From: an uncultured Clostridium sp.
GTDB lineage: Bacteria; Bacillota; Clostridia; Lachnospirales; Lachnospiraceae
Length of the DNA stretch: 10,771 bases
Reading direction: 5' to 3'
Assembly (NCBI GenBank): GCA_958349075.1
Contig: CATWBR010000122.1
Location: 1 to 10,771 of the forward strand
A model generated the notes under the pieces. The model worked only from the letters and a program-made list of their open reading frames with translations. It made no database searches and was not told the DNA's origin. The stretch's first letter is position 1. Each line of letters starts with the position of its first letter. Made by a program: the position numbers and the translations under genes. Shown here piece after piece: positions 1 to 8,859 of this stretch.

Positions 1-40
1 GGATAAAAATGTGCGAACAGGTGCATCGGATGGGCAGACT

Positions 41-92
41 GCCTGTATAAAGATGCAGGCCGGAGCGGCGGAACGTGAATGAACAGGCCGCT
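41..92 (+). promoter_or_regulatory. leader of the hybrid kinase gene with two possible stem-loops
   Basis: Two inverted repeats lie in the 114 bases before the kinase gene. The first pairs GCCTGTAT (41-48) with ATGCAGGC (53-60) around a 4-base loop, with one G-U wobble. The second pairs AGCGGC (64-69) with GCCGCT (87-92) around a 17-base loop. Neither is followed by a clear T-run, so they do not look like standard intrinsic terminators. They could be the 3' end of an upstream transcript or leader structure for the kinase mRNA. No convincing -35/-10 pair was found here, so the kinase promoter may lie left of the window. A regulatory role is an inference from symmetry only. Confidence 0.2.
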
Positions 93-114
93 GTTTCAAG
101 AGAAGGGGAGTTAA

Positions 115-3100
115 ATGAAAGATGAGATCCTGAAGGAAATAAGGGATTTGACAAAAGAGATACTGCATAAATATTTTTGTGAATCTGATATGGAATTTTT
201 GATATCCAAATTTGCACCGGACATTGTGTGGATCGGGGCGGGCGAGAAGATGAAGGCCGAGGGACGTGAAGCAGTGGCAGAAGCCTTCCGCGCCGGAAAA
301 GGTGATATGATTCCATGTGAGATGTACGATGAGACATTTATCGTGCGGGAATTGGCGGAGAACTGTTATTTCTGTGAGAGTGCGGGATGGGTGGAATCGG
401 TGGAGGGAACCAAGATGTATATGAAGCTCCACCAGAGAGCGACTTTTATCTACCGCAGGGAGAACGGAAAGCTCTGGCTTGTGCACCTTCACCATTCGGC
501 TTCCTATGGCGATGTGAAGGACGATGAGCTGTTTCCGGTGGCGGCCGCGAGGGAGTCCTACGAGCAGCTTCAGGAGATATTAAACCAGAGGGAGCGCCAG
601 ATAGAGCTGATGCTTGCACAGCTTCCGGGCGGCATGCAGATTTGCCTGAACGACGACAGATTCTCTACCAGGTGGGTAAGCCAGAGCCTTTGCCAGATGC
701 TGGGCTACGGCAGCCAGACGGAATATGCCGATGCAACGGACAACTGCTGCAAGAACTTTATTCTGCCCGAGGATTTTGCCGCGGTAAAATCGGACATCGG
801 GGAGGAGCTTAACCGGGGAGATTCATTTTACATGGAATACCGTATTATTAGAAAAGACGGGAATGTCATCTGGGTTGCCGATCTCGGGAAAAAAGTGTTG
901 GATCAGGGCGAAGAAGTCCTCTACAGCTTTATCACCGATATTACGGAAAAGAAGCAGAATGAATTGAAGATCGAGAAGGCGGCCAAAGAGGTGGAACGGA
1001 CGGCGAAATTCCTCACCCAGCTTTACAACACGGTGCCCTGTGGAATTCTTCAGTTTACAACGGATCCTTCTCACCGTCTGGTCAGCGTTAACCGGACGGC
1101 CTGGGAATTTTACGGTTATACTTCGGAGGAGGAATACCGGAACCATATCGTAACACCGTTCCAGATGGTGCTGGGTAAGGATATGGACTGGGTGATGAAG
1201 ACGGCGGACTCCCTGACCCTGTGGGGGGATGTGGCGGCCTACACAAGAGAGAGCAGGAAGCAGAACGGGGAGCAGGTCTGGGTCAATGTCTCGATGGGCA
1301 GAATTGTCAATGCGGACGGCGAGGAAGTAATCCAGGCGGTATTTACCGATATCACCGAGATTAAGCGGATTGAACTGGAGGTTGAAAAGCAGAGGCTGAT
1401 TGAGAACCAGTCGCTCCGCGCTGCCATCTGTACGGCATATCCGTTAATTATGAGGGTGAATCTGACCAGGGATTACTATGACTGTTTTGTGGAAGAACAG
1501 GAAACATACACGCTCAGCCGGTGCGGCAGTTACGATGAGATGATCCTGGAAAGCAGCAGCCGGACTTATCCCGCATACAGGGAAGACTATCTCAAAACAT
1601 TTTCCAGGGAAAACATGATTCGGAAGTTTTCGGACGGCGAGAAGGAGGTATATCTGGAGTACCGTCAGATGGGCTCCGATGATCAGTACCACTGGATTTC
1701 TTCACATCTGATTTTTGTGGAGAATTCCGTGAGCGGGGATATGATTGCCATCAGGATGATTAAACTGCTGGATGCGCAGAGGGCGGAGACGGCGAAGCAG
1801 GAGCAGCTTTTGAGGGATGCCCTGGCGGCGGCAAAGGCGGCCAATAATGCCAAATCCGACTTCCTTTCCAGGATGAGCCATGATATCAGGACACCGATGA
1901 ATGCGATTATTGGAATGAGCACCATCGGCAAGCTGAAAATAGATGATCCGGTCCGTGTGAAGGACTGCTTTGATAAAATTGACACCTCATCCAGATATCT
2001 TCTGTCGCTGCTTAATGATATCCTGGATATGTCCAAGATCGAGACGGGAAAGATGACGCTGTCCAGTGAAACATTTGATTTCATAGAGATGATAGCCGAG
2101 ATTAACTCCATCATATTCCCGCAGTCCCTGGAACGGGGAATTGACTATGAGATTCATCACAGGGATCCCCTGGAACGCTACTATATCGGCGATTCCCTGC
2201 GGCTTAAACAGATTCTGATGAATCTGCTGTCCAATGCCGTGAAATTTACGATGGCCGGCGGGAAGATCCGCATAGAGATAGAAGAGGAAAAACGCGTCAA
2301 CGGATTTGCCATACTGAAAATCTCCGTCAGCGATACGGGAATCGGCATGTCTGCGGAGTTCCTGGAGAAGCTTTACCAGCCCTTTGAACAGGAGACGGCG
2401 GACAGTGCGAGAAACAAGATTGGCAGCGGTCTTGGCCTTTCGATCGTGTATAACCTTGTTAATCTGATGGGCGGAGACATTAAGGCGGAGAGCAGGAAAG
2501 ATGAGGGAAGCCGTTTTACGGTCAGACTTCCGTTCGGCCTTCTTCACGATGACGAAGAAAGGGAAAAAGAACGCAAAACAAGGGAACTGTTAAAGGAAAT
2601 GAAGGTTCTGATTGCGGACGATGATGAATACATAGGCGAGCAGGCTGCGGCAATTTTAGATGGAATCGGCGCTGGTACTGTGTTTGTAAATTCCGGTATC
2701 AAGGCAGTGGAGGAAGTGGAAAAAGCCCTGATAGCAGGATGGATGTTCGACGTGGCGATGATTGACTGGCGTATGCCGGAGATGGACGGCATCGAGACGG
2801 TCCGGCGTATCAGGGAACTTACGGGACCGGACACGATGATCATAATCATTTCTGCTTATGACTGGAGCAGCATCGAAGCGGAAGCCAGGGCGGCGGGAGC
2901 GGATTACTTTATCTCCAAACCGCTGTTTCGGGCATCGGTGTACGAAACATTTACAAAGTTTCGGGCGGGCCATACCGCCGGCCTGAGCAAACAGGCCGTG
3001 GAGAGGGAATTCCTTGGAAAGAAGATTCTCCTGGTGGAAGATAATGAACTGAACCTGGAGATTGCAAAATCGCTCCTGGAAATGCATGGTCTCTGCATTG

Positions 3101-3393
3101 TGACGGCAGCCGACGGGCGAAATGCGGTGGAGACGTTTGAAACCTCGCCGGAAAACAGCTTTTTTGCAGTGCTGATGGATATCAGAATGCCTGTAATGAA
3201 CGGATTAGAGGCTACGAGAGCCATCCGTTCCATGGATAGAAGGGATGCGGCGACGGTTCCAATCCTGGCGATGACGGCCAACGCTTTTGAGGAAGACAGG
3301 TGCCAGGCCATGGAAGCCGGAATGAACGGATACCTTGTGAAGCCGCTTGATCTTACGGTGCTCCTTGCGGCGCTTAAATCGCTGGAGAGTTAA
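115..3393 (+). CDS. soluble hybrid sensor histidine kinase (NTF2-like, PAS, HisKA, HATPase, two receivers)
   Basis: A 1092-residue cytosolic sensor kinase that should autophosphorylate on histidine and pass the phosphate to its own receivers. The start at 115 follows AAGGGGAG (103-110) by 4 bases. Domains in order: NTF2/SnoaL-like fold (about 5-135); PAS (about 168-280, ending TDITEKK); PAS (about 305-416, ending TDITEIK); a divergent PAS-like region (about 435-555); a short coiled coil (about 553-580); HisKA with phospho-acceptor His589 in MSHDIRTPMN; HATPase_c with N-box Asn707, G1 SDTGIGM (739-745) and G2 GSGLGL (770-775); receiver 1 (about 829-945) with Asp835/836, acceptor Asp884, Ser913 and Lys935; receiver 2 (about 969-1090) with Glu975/Asp976, acceptor Asp1022, Thr1054 and Lys1076. 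All these residues are intact. There is no signal peptide or membrane helix, and no HPt or DNA-binding domain. It therefore needs a separate phosphotransfer partner or acts by protein contact. It lies 46 bases upstream of jetA on the same strand with no terminator seen between, so co-transcription is plausible. The sensed signal is unknown. Confidence 0.95.
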   Translation: MKDEILKEIRDLTKEILHKYFCESDMEFLISKFAPDIVWIGAGEKMKAEGREAVAEAFRAGKGDMIPCEMYDETFIVRELAENCYFCESAGWVESVEGTKMYMKLHQRATFIYRRENGKLWLVHLHHSASYGDVKDDELFPVAAARESYEQLQEILNQRERQIELMLAQLPGGMQICLNDDRFSTRWVSQSLCQMLGYGSQTEYADATDNCCKNFILPEDFAAVKSDIGEELNRGDSFYMEYRIIRKDGNVIWVADLGKKVLDQGEEVLYSFITDITEKKQNELKIEKAAKEVERTAKFLTQLYNTVPCGILQFTTDPSHRLVSVNRTAWEFYGYTSEEEYRNHIVTPFQMVLGKDMDWVMKTADSLTLWGDVAAYTRESRKQNGEQVWVNVSMGRIVNADGEEVIQAVFTDITEIKRIELEVEKQRLIENQSLRAAICTAYPLIMRVNLTRDYYDCFVEEQETYTLSRCGSYDEMILESSSRTYPAYREDYLKTFSRENMIRKFSDGEKEVYLEYRQMGSDDQYHWISSHLIFVENSVSGDMIAIRMIKLLDAQRAETAKQEQLLRDALAAAKAANNAKSDFLSRMSHDIRTPMNAIIGMSTIGKLKIDDPVRVKDCFDKIDTSSRYLLSLLNDILDMSKIETGKMTLSSETFDFIEMIAEINSIIFPQSLERGIDYEIHHRDPLERYYIGDSLRLKQILMNLLSNAVKFTMAGGKIRIEIEEEKRVNGFAILKISVSDTGIGMSAEFLEKLYQPFEQETADSARNKIGSGLGLSIVYNLVNLMGGDIKAESRKDEGSRFTVRLPFGLLHDDEEREKERKTRELLKEMKVLIADDDEYIGEQAAAILDGIGAGTVFVNSGIKAVEEVEKALIAGWMFDVAMIDWRMPEMDGIETVRRIRELTGPDTMIIIISAYDWSSIEAEARAAGADYFISKPLFRASVYETFTKFRAGHTAGLSKQAVEREFLGKKILLVEDNELNLEIAKSLLEMHGLCIVTAADGRNAVETFETSPENSFFAVLMDIRMPVMNGLEATRAIRSMDRRDAATVPILAMTANAFEEDRCQAMEAGMNGYLVKPLDLTVLLAALKSLES

Positions 3394-3439
3394 GACCGGG
3401 TAAACGCGGCATTATGGCGAAAGACAGCGGAGGCGGAAG

Positions 3440-4825
3440 ATGAAACTGATGAATGAAATACCGGACCGGTTTTGGGGCTTATTCCGCTCCGTCAACCGGC
3501 CCATCTACATAGAGGCATTGCTGAAAATCAATGAAGAATACGAATACAGCAACTATTTTCTGAGCAGGGAGGCCTGCATACGGATTCTGGGTGAACACTT
3601 TGCCCGCAAAAAGTATGTGATCTGGCAGGATGAGATGGAGGACGAACTGGATACGCTGGAACCGCCAGCGACCAGAGTCCTCAACTGGCTGCTCCGCGCA
3701 GGCTGGCTCAGGAAAGTAGACGACTATGCGTCCATGACGGCCAATATTGTAATCCCCGATTACGCGGCCGTTATGCTGGACGCATTCGGAAAGCTGTTAA
3801 ATGACGAGGAAGACGAAACCCAGATCTATATTCAGAATATCTATGCAATTCTGTTTTCCCTTAAGAATGACAAGAGAGCCGGTTTAAGCCTGTTAAAAAC
3901 TGCGCTTATCAACACAAAAAGGCTTAATAAGACGCTTCAGGACATGCTGCATAACATGGATAAATTCTTTGCAGGCCTCCTGGAGCAGAAGACTTATGGA
4001 AATCTTTTAAAAGATCACCTGGAAGGCTATGTGGAGGAGATTGTCAGGAAGAAATACCACATTCTTAAGACATCGGACAACTTTTATCTGTACAAAAACG
4101 ATATCAAGTTCTGGATTGCAGAGATGAGGGAGGACGGCCTGTGGCTGGAAAATCTCGTGAAAAAGGACGGGGGAACGGTATCGGGCGACGGCGCCGCAGA
4201 TGAGGGAAAACTCGCCGGAATCATGGAAATATTGAGCCAGATCGAGCGGGGGTTCGATGATATTGAACGCAGGATTTCCAATATGGACAGGGAGCATTCC
4301 AGATATGTGAGAGCCACCGTGACAAGGCTTGATTATCTTCTGAACCAGGAGGATAATACAAAGGGGATGATTATCCGTCTGCTTAACCATCTGTCGGACG
4401 AAGACGGTAAGGATGAAAAACTGGGTATAATCGGGAGCAGGATGAACCTGTCCCAGATGAATATCCTGTCGGAGGGCTCGCTCTATAAGCGGAGAAGGCT
4501 GAAGGCCGATTTTGCCAAGAACCTGGAGCCGGATGAGGAAGAAAAAGAGCTGACAACAGAGGAGATACTGAATTTGAACCGTGTAAAGAGCCGCTACGGC
4601 CGCGCTGAGATAGAGAGCTTTATCACACAGCGTTCCGTCTCGGGAAGGATGGAAGTGGGAGAGAAGACGGTTACAAACGATGAAGAATTTGAAAAACTGA
4701 TCCTGGCCTATGATTACTCCACAAGGCAGAAAAGCCTGTACCATGTGGTGGAGGAAGAGACCGGACAGATAGACAACGGCAGATACCGGTATCCGAAGCT
4801 GGTATTTGTAAGGAGGGACAAATGA
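3440..4825 (+). CDS. jetA: Wadjet/MukF-like kleisin subunit JetA (DUF5716 family)
   Basis: A 461-residue protein that I recognise as the JetA (DUF5716) subunit of Wadjet-type SMC complexes. In the family it acts as the MukF-like kleisin that bridges the ATPase heads and binds JetB. The N-terminus (IPDRFWGLFRSVNR, then IYIEALLKINEEYEYS) is the family hallmark as I remember it. The first 230 or so residues are helical and consistent with a winged-helix plus helical bundle. A Gly/Asp/Ala-rich linker follows (about 243-257), then a helical segment (about 258-325), a charged region (about 340-380) and a conserved-looking C-terminal part ending in VRRDK. The start at 3440 has GGAGG (3429-3433) 6 bases upstream; an in-frame ATG at 3449 is a less likely alternative. 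The stop overlaps the jetB start (ATGA), so translation is coupled. Assignment is from remembered family features plus the jetB-jetC context, not a search. Confidence 0.85.
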   Translation: MKLMNEIPDRFWGLFRSVNRPIYIEALLKINEEYEYSNYFLSREACIRILGEHFARKKYVIWQDEMEDELDTLEPPATRVLNWLLRAGWLRKVDDYASMTANIVIPDYAAVMLDAFGKLLNDEEDETQIYIQNIYAILFSLKNDKRAGLSLLKTALINTKRLNKTLQDMLHNMDKFFAGLLEQKTYGNLLKDHLEGYVEEIVRKKYHILKTSDNFYLYKNDIKFWIAEMREDGLWLENLVKKDGGTVSGDGAADEGKLAGIMEILSQIERGFDDIERRISNMDREHSRYVRATVTRLDYLLNQEDNTKGMIIRLLNHLSDEDGKDEKLGIIGSRMNLSQMNILSEGSLYKRRRLKADFAKNLEPDEEEKELTTEEILNLNRVKSRYGRAEIESFITQRSVSGRMEVGEKTVTNDEEFEKLILAYDYSTRQKSLYHVVEEETGQIDNGRYRYPKLVFVRRDK

Positions 4826-5481
4826 CAGAAATTCCGTATTTTGACGGTCTGATGGGAGAAGAGCAGAAGGAGGTCACGGACTCTATCCGCCTTCTGCTCC
4901 GCCAGACCTTTATCCTGGAACGCAAATACGACAGGCGGACGGGGCGATTTCAATATAACCGTGAATTCAGGTTCTGCAATAAGCATCTGGAATTTATCCG
5001 GCTCTATTTTTCAATCAGCGGCATTTCTGTCTGTGAAAACAGCCAGCTTGGCGTGATCTATATCCAGGGGGAGACTCTGGTGGGAGATAAGCTGCCGAGG
5101 CTTGCCACCCTGTACCTGCTGATTCTGAAACTGATTTACGATGAACAGATGGAGAGCGTGTCCACCAGCGTAAATGTCTATACGACGCTGGGAGAGATGC
5201 ATGAGAAGCTGGGGAGCTACCGCCTTTTCAAAAAGCAGCCCTCCCCGACCGATATAAAAAGAGCCGTGACACTGCTTAAAAAATATCAGATTATAGAGCC
5301 TCTGGAGCTTCTGGATGATTTAAAAGGGAGCAGCAGGCTGATCGTTTACCCCTGCATCAACGTGGTGCTGATGGGGGACGATGTCAGGGAACTTCTGGAA
5401 TCATTTATGGATGAGGAACCGGGAGAGGTACCGGCGGCGGAACCGGAGGAGGATCGCGATGACACAGCAGACGAGGAATGA
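4822..5481 (+). CDS. jetB: Wadjet/MukE-like subunit JetB (DUF4194)
   Basis: A 219-residue protein matching DUF4194 (JetB), the MukE/MksE-like winged-helix partner that binds the kleisin JetA and contacts DNA in Wadjet complexes. Length and position between jetA and jetC are as expected. Residues about 15-190 form the alternating helix/strand core, including LRQTFILERKYD, a basic YRLFKKQPSPTDIKRA segment and the LLKKYQIIEPL helix near 150-165. From Asp197 to the end, 13 of 23 residues are Asp or Glu, giving a very acidic tail. The start at 4822 is preceded by a near-perfect AAGGAGGG (4810-4817), 4 bases upstream, which lies inside the 3' end of jetA. The 3' end overlaps jetC by 23 bases, and the codons for the acidic tail also supply the jetC ribosome binding site. 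Confidence 0.85.
   Translation: MTEIPYFDGLMGEEQKEVTDSIRLLLRQTFILERKYDRRTGRFQYNREFRFCNKHLEFIRLYFSISGISVCENSQLGVIYIQGETLVGDKLPRLATLYLLILKLIYDEQMESVSTSVNVYTTLGEMHEKLGSYRLFKKQPSPTDIKRAVTLLKKYQIIEPLELLDDLKGSSRLIVYPCINVVLMGDDVRELLESFMDEEPGEVPAAEPEEDRDDTADEE
5445..5452 (+). promoter_or_regulatory. ribosome binding site fixing the jetC start
   Basis: GGAGGAGG lies 6 bases before the ATG at 5459. It selects that start over an in-frame ATG at 5381, which has no good site and would add a 26-residue, Arg-rich extension read entirely within jetB. Because the site lies inside the jetB coding region, jetC translation is probably coupled to jetB. Confidence 0.8.
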
Positions 5482-8400
5482 TGCGGACCGTTTTGTGGCG
5501 CTATCCCGTATTTGCCTGAATAACTGGCATTATATCAGCAGGAAAACCCTCTCTTTCAGCGAGGAAATCAATTTTTTTACCGGCCATTCCGGGAGCGGCA
5601 AGTCCACTGTGATTGATGCAATGCAGATTGTGCTGTATGCCAATACGGACGGAAGGGGATTTTTCAACAAGGCGGCCGCGGATGATTCGGACCGGAACCT
5701 GATTGAATATCTCAGAGGCATGGTGAATATCGGAGAAAATAATGAGTTTGCCTATCTCAGGAACAGGAATTTTTCCACGACCATAGTCCTGGAACTGAAG
5801 AGGACGGACACACAGGACTGCCAGTGTGTCGGCATCGTATTCGATGTGGAGACGTCGACGAATGAAATTCAAAGAAAATTTTTCTGGCATAAGGGGCCGC
5901 TGTGGGAAGACGGCTACAGAACGGAAGAACGGGCCATGACCATCGCCGAGGTGGAGGAGCGGCTCCTCAGTTCCTATGGCAAAGAAGAGTATTTTTACAC
6001 CTCCCACAACGAGAGGTTCCGCAGGATACTTTATGATGTGTATCTGGGAGGCCTTGACCAGGAAAAATTCCCCCTGCTTTTCAAACGGGCGATTCCCTTC
6101 AGGATGAATATCAAGCTGGAGAATTTTGTAAAAGAATATATCTGCATGGAGCAGGATATCCACATTGAGGATATGCAGGAGAGCGTCATGCAGTACGGCA
6201 GAATGAGAAAAAAGATAGAGGACACCTGCCGTGAAATCGGGGAGCTGAACGCGCTTTCCGAGAAATACAGGGCGGTTGAGGCACAGGAAGAGCTCATCAG
6301 AAAAAACATTTATTTCATGGAAAAGATGGAGATTCTGGATCTGCGTATTCAGGTGGCCGGACTGTCGGACCGGATCGGGCAGACTGAATTTGATTTGCGC
6401 AGACAGGAGGAGACGGGGCAGCAGGTGAAAAGCCAGATCGCGGCGCTTAAAGCAAAGAGTGATGAACTCCTGAGGCAGATTTCTTCCACCGGTTACGATG
6501 AGCTGAAGGAAAAGCTCAAGGGGATGAACGAACTCCTGGAGCGCCTTGAAAAGAGTGAGGACAGGTGGCAGAGGACGGCCGCGGGTTTAAAAGCCTGGGT
6601 GGACGAGGATGTCACATCCAACCAGACCATCTGGGACATAGAAGAATTTGAGGCCCGTTCCATCGGCAGGCCCGCTCTTGAACGGCTTAAGAGCTCTGTA
6701 GAAGAGACGAGGGAGGACGTAGCCAGGCAGAAGCAGGAGGCCGGGGCCGCGATCCGCGAACTGGCCAAGAGGGAAAAACAGGCGGTTGAAGAGCTGGAGA
6801 AACTCCGGGCCGGAGGTAAAGCGTATCCCAAGTATCTGGAAAATGCCCGTTCCTACATAAAAAAACGGTTGTTTGAGGAACGGAAAAAACAGGTGGAGGT
6901 TTACGTCCTTTCCGATCTCCTGGACATTAAAAGCGATGAGTGGAGAAATGCGGTGGAGGGCTATCTGGCCGGAAACAAGCTGTCCCTTGTCGTACCGCCC
7001 GCCTATGCGAAAACGGCAATGGAGATATACGGGGAGCTGGATCGAAAAGAATACTGGAGCGTAGCGGTCCTTGATACGGAGAAGGCGGCCAAAATCACGC
7101 CGCAGGTCTCCGATAACGCCCTCTCGGAGGAGGTGCTCGTCAGGGAGGATTATTTAAGGCCATACATCGACATGCTTCTCGGAAGGGTTATTAAATGCCG
7201 TAATATTGAGGAACTCCGAAAAAACAGGACGGGCATCACACCCGACTGCATGCTTTACCACAATTTACGCCTGCAGTTTGTAAATCCCGACCATTATACA
7301 AAATCCGCCTACATTGGGAAAGCCGGCATAAAAAAGAGAATCAGGCTGCTGGAGGAGGAGATCACGCGCTGCCGCACGGAGAAAAGGCCGCAGGAAGAAC
7401 TGCAGAAGGAATGCGGCCGTATCCTGGAGCTTGAAAAGATGGAGAGCAGTGCGGATACTTACCTGGAATGGCTTGAGGACATCAGGCAGCTAAAGATAAA
7501 AACAAGAGAGAAAAACCAGCTTAAAGAAAAGCTCCGGAAGATGAAGGAACAGAATATTGACGAGTGGGAGAAGGAGCGGGAGGCCGTTGAGGCGCTGAGA
7601 ACCGGTAAGGAAGAAGAGCTTCGCGAGAGCGACAGGCAGACGAACCGGAACCGGGAGGAACTGGAACGGCTGAAGAAAGACGCGGTCTGGAGCCAGGGAG
7701 AACTCTCCGACAGGGAGCGGGCCTTTAAGGAAGAAAAGGGTCTGGAGGAGCAGCTCCTCGAGTTCCTCTCCAAACGTGATAACCCCAATTATGACAAGCT
7801 GAGGGATTATTTCAAGGGACAGGCCGGTTCGGCAGCGGAAGCCAGGGATCAGGCGTTTGATATCCTGCTGTCCGGGCGGCTCGACTACCTGAAGCGGTAT
7901 CCGAACAGGAATTTTTCCCCCAGCGTAAAAGATAATGAGGCATATGAAAAGCTGCTCGACACACTTGAATGTGATAATCTGGAGCATTACAGGGAGGCGG
8001 CCACGGAGCAGGCAAAGACGGCGGTGGAGCGTTTCAAAGACGATTTTATGTACAAGATCCGCAGCGCTATCGGTGAGGCCATCGGGCGTAAGGATGAGCT
8101 GAACCGGATTATCAGCAGCCTGAACTTCGGGAAGGATAAATATCAGTTTGTCATCGGGAGAAACAAGGGGGCGGACGGCCGTTTCTACGATATGTTTATG
8201 GATGAGGCTCTGGAGATCAATCCCTCGAAGCTCAGCCAATCCTTTGAAAACCAGCTCAATTTCTTTACAATGGAGCATGAAAACCAGTATGGGGAACAGA
8301 TTAACGAGCTGATAAGTATTTTCATCCCGCCGGAAAATGCGTCTGCCGAGGAGATGGAGGAGGCCAGACGAAACATGGATAAATATGCGGATTACCGCAC

Positions 8401-8833
8401 CTACCTCTCCTTTGACATGCAGCAGATCATCAGGAATGACGACGGCGTCATGAAGCTGCAGCTCAGCAAGATGATCCGGAAAAATTCGGGCGGTGAGGGT
8501 CAGAACCCGTTGTATGTCGCCCTCCTGGCCAGCTTTGCCCAGGCCTACCGCATCGGACTGTCCCCGAAATTAAAAAGAAATCCGACGATCCGGCTCGTGG
8601 TGCTGGACGAGGCGTTTTCAAAGATGGATGCGGAAAAAGTAGCAAGCTGCATCCAGTTAATCCGTGACCTGGGTTTCCAGGCCATCATAAGCGCCACCAA
8701 TGATAAGATACAGAATTATGTGGAGAATGTAAATAAGACATTTGTCTTTGCCAATCCGAATAAGAAGGCGATTTCCATCCGGGAATTTGAGAGGGAGGAG
8801 ATGCCGAAACTGATTGGGATGATGAAATATTAA
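5459..8833 (+). CDS. jetC: SMC/MukB-like ATPase subunit JetC of a Wadjet-type complex
   Basis: A 1124-residue SMC-family ATPase, the motor subunit of a Wadjet/MksB-like condensin. Homologues extrude DNA loops and recognise small circular DNA. The N-terminal head carries Walker A GHSGSGKST (residues 42-50, catalytic Lys48). A first coiled-coil arm runs about 245-470 and is rich in Glu/Lys/Leu. A hinge-like globular part lies at about 481-615 (YVLSDLLDIKSDEW near 482-495). The returning coiled coil spans about 625-780. The C-terminal head has a further helical stretch (about 840-905), the ABC signature SGGEGQ (1010-1015), and Walker B LVVLDEAFSKMD (1046-1057) with Asp1050, catalytic Glu1051 and D-loop Asp1057. 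All ATPase motifs look intact. It overlaps jetB by 23 bases. In well-studied Wadjet operons a jetD nuclease gene accompanies jetABC. Here the next gene is lgt, and the 150 bases after jetC hold no JetD fragment. Confidence 0.9.
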   Translation: MTQQTRNDADRFVALSRICLNNWHYISRKTLSFSEEINFFTGHSGSGKSTVIDAMQIVLYANTDGRGFFNKAAADDSDRNLIEYLRGMVNIGENNEFAYLRNRNFSTTIVLELKRTDTQDCQCVGIVFDVETSTNEIQRKFFWHKGPLWEDGYRTEERAMTIAEVEERLLSSYGKEEYFYTSHNERFRRILYDVYLGGLDQEKFPLLFKRAIPFRMNIKLENFVKEYICMEQDIHIEDMQESVMQYGRMRKKIEDTCREIGELNALSEKYRAVEAQEELIRKNIYFMEKMEILDLRIQVAGLSDRIGQTEFDLRRQEETGQQVKSQIAALKAKSDELLRQISSTGYDELKEKLKGMNELLERLEKSEDRWQRTAAGLKAWVDEDVTSNQTIWDIEEFEARSIGRPALERLKSSVEETREDVARQKQEAGAAIRELAKREKQAVEELEKLRAGGKAYPKYLENARSYIKKRLFEERKKQVEVYVLSDLLDIKSDEWRNAVEGYLAGNKLSLVVPPAYAKTAMEIYGELDRKEYWSVAVLDTEKAAKITPQVSDNALSEEVLVREDYLRPYIDMLLGRVIKCRNIEELRKNRTGITPDCMLYHNLRLQFVNPDHYTKSAYIGKAGIKKRIRLLEEEITRCRTEKRPQEELQKECGRILELEKMESSADTYLEWLEDIRQLKIKTREKNQLKEKLRKMKEQNIDEWEKEREAVEALRTGKEEELRESDRQTNRNREELERLKKDAVWSQGELSDRERAFKEEKGLEEQLLEFLSKRDNPNYDKLRDYFKGQAGSAAEARDQAFDILLSGRLDYLKRYPNRNFSPSVKDNEAYEKLLDTLECDNLEHYREAATEQAKTAVERFKDDFMYKIRSAIGEAIGRKDELNRIISSLNFGKDKYQFVIGRNKGADGRFYDMFMDEALEINPSKLSQSFENQLNFFTMEHENQYGEQINELISIFIPPENASAEEMEEARRNMDKYADYRTYLSFDMQQIIRNDDGVMKLQLSKMIRKNSGGEGQNPLYVALLASFAQAYRIGLSPKLKRNPTIRLVVLDEAFSKMDAEKVASCIQLIRDLGFQAIISATNDKIQNYVENVNKTFVFANPNKKAISIREFEREEMPKLIGMMKY

Positions 8834-8859
8834 ATTTCTCTGAAAAAACCACATATCCG

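Noticed and set aside
46..51. TATAAA as a -10 box for the kinase gene
   Set aside because: No acceptable -35 hexamer lies 16-18 bases upstream, and the motif is part of a stem-loop.
1..82. Possible 3' ends of an upstream gene: frames open from the left edge to stops at 48-50 or 80-82
   Set aside because: Two plus-strand frames are open, and the minus strand is open too, over too few codons to choose. No recognisable motif, and specifically nothing assignable to JetD.
5381..5458. In-frame N-terminal extension of JetC from an ATG at 5381 (26 extra, Arg-rich residues)
   Set aside because: There is no ribosome binding site there, and the segment lies wholly within jetB. GGAGGAGG before 5459 and the position of the Walker A motif support the shorter start.
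7490..8278. Long minus-strand open frame of 262 codons inside jetC
   Set aside because: It lies opposite a well-supported SMC ATPase gene, shows no recognisable domain and is explained by codon composition. The same holds for the 245-codon minus-strand frame at 4007-4744 and the 186-codon one at 1987-2547.
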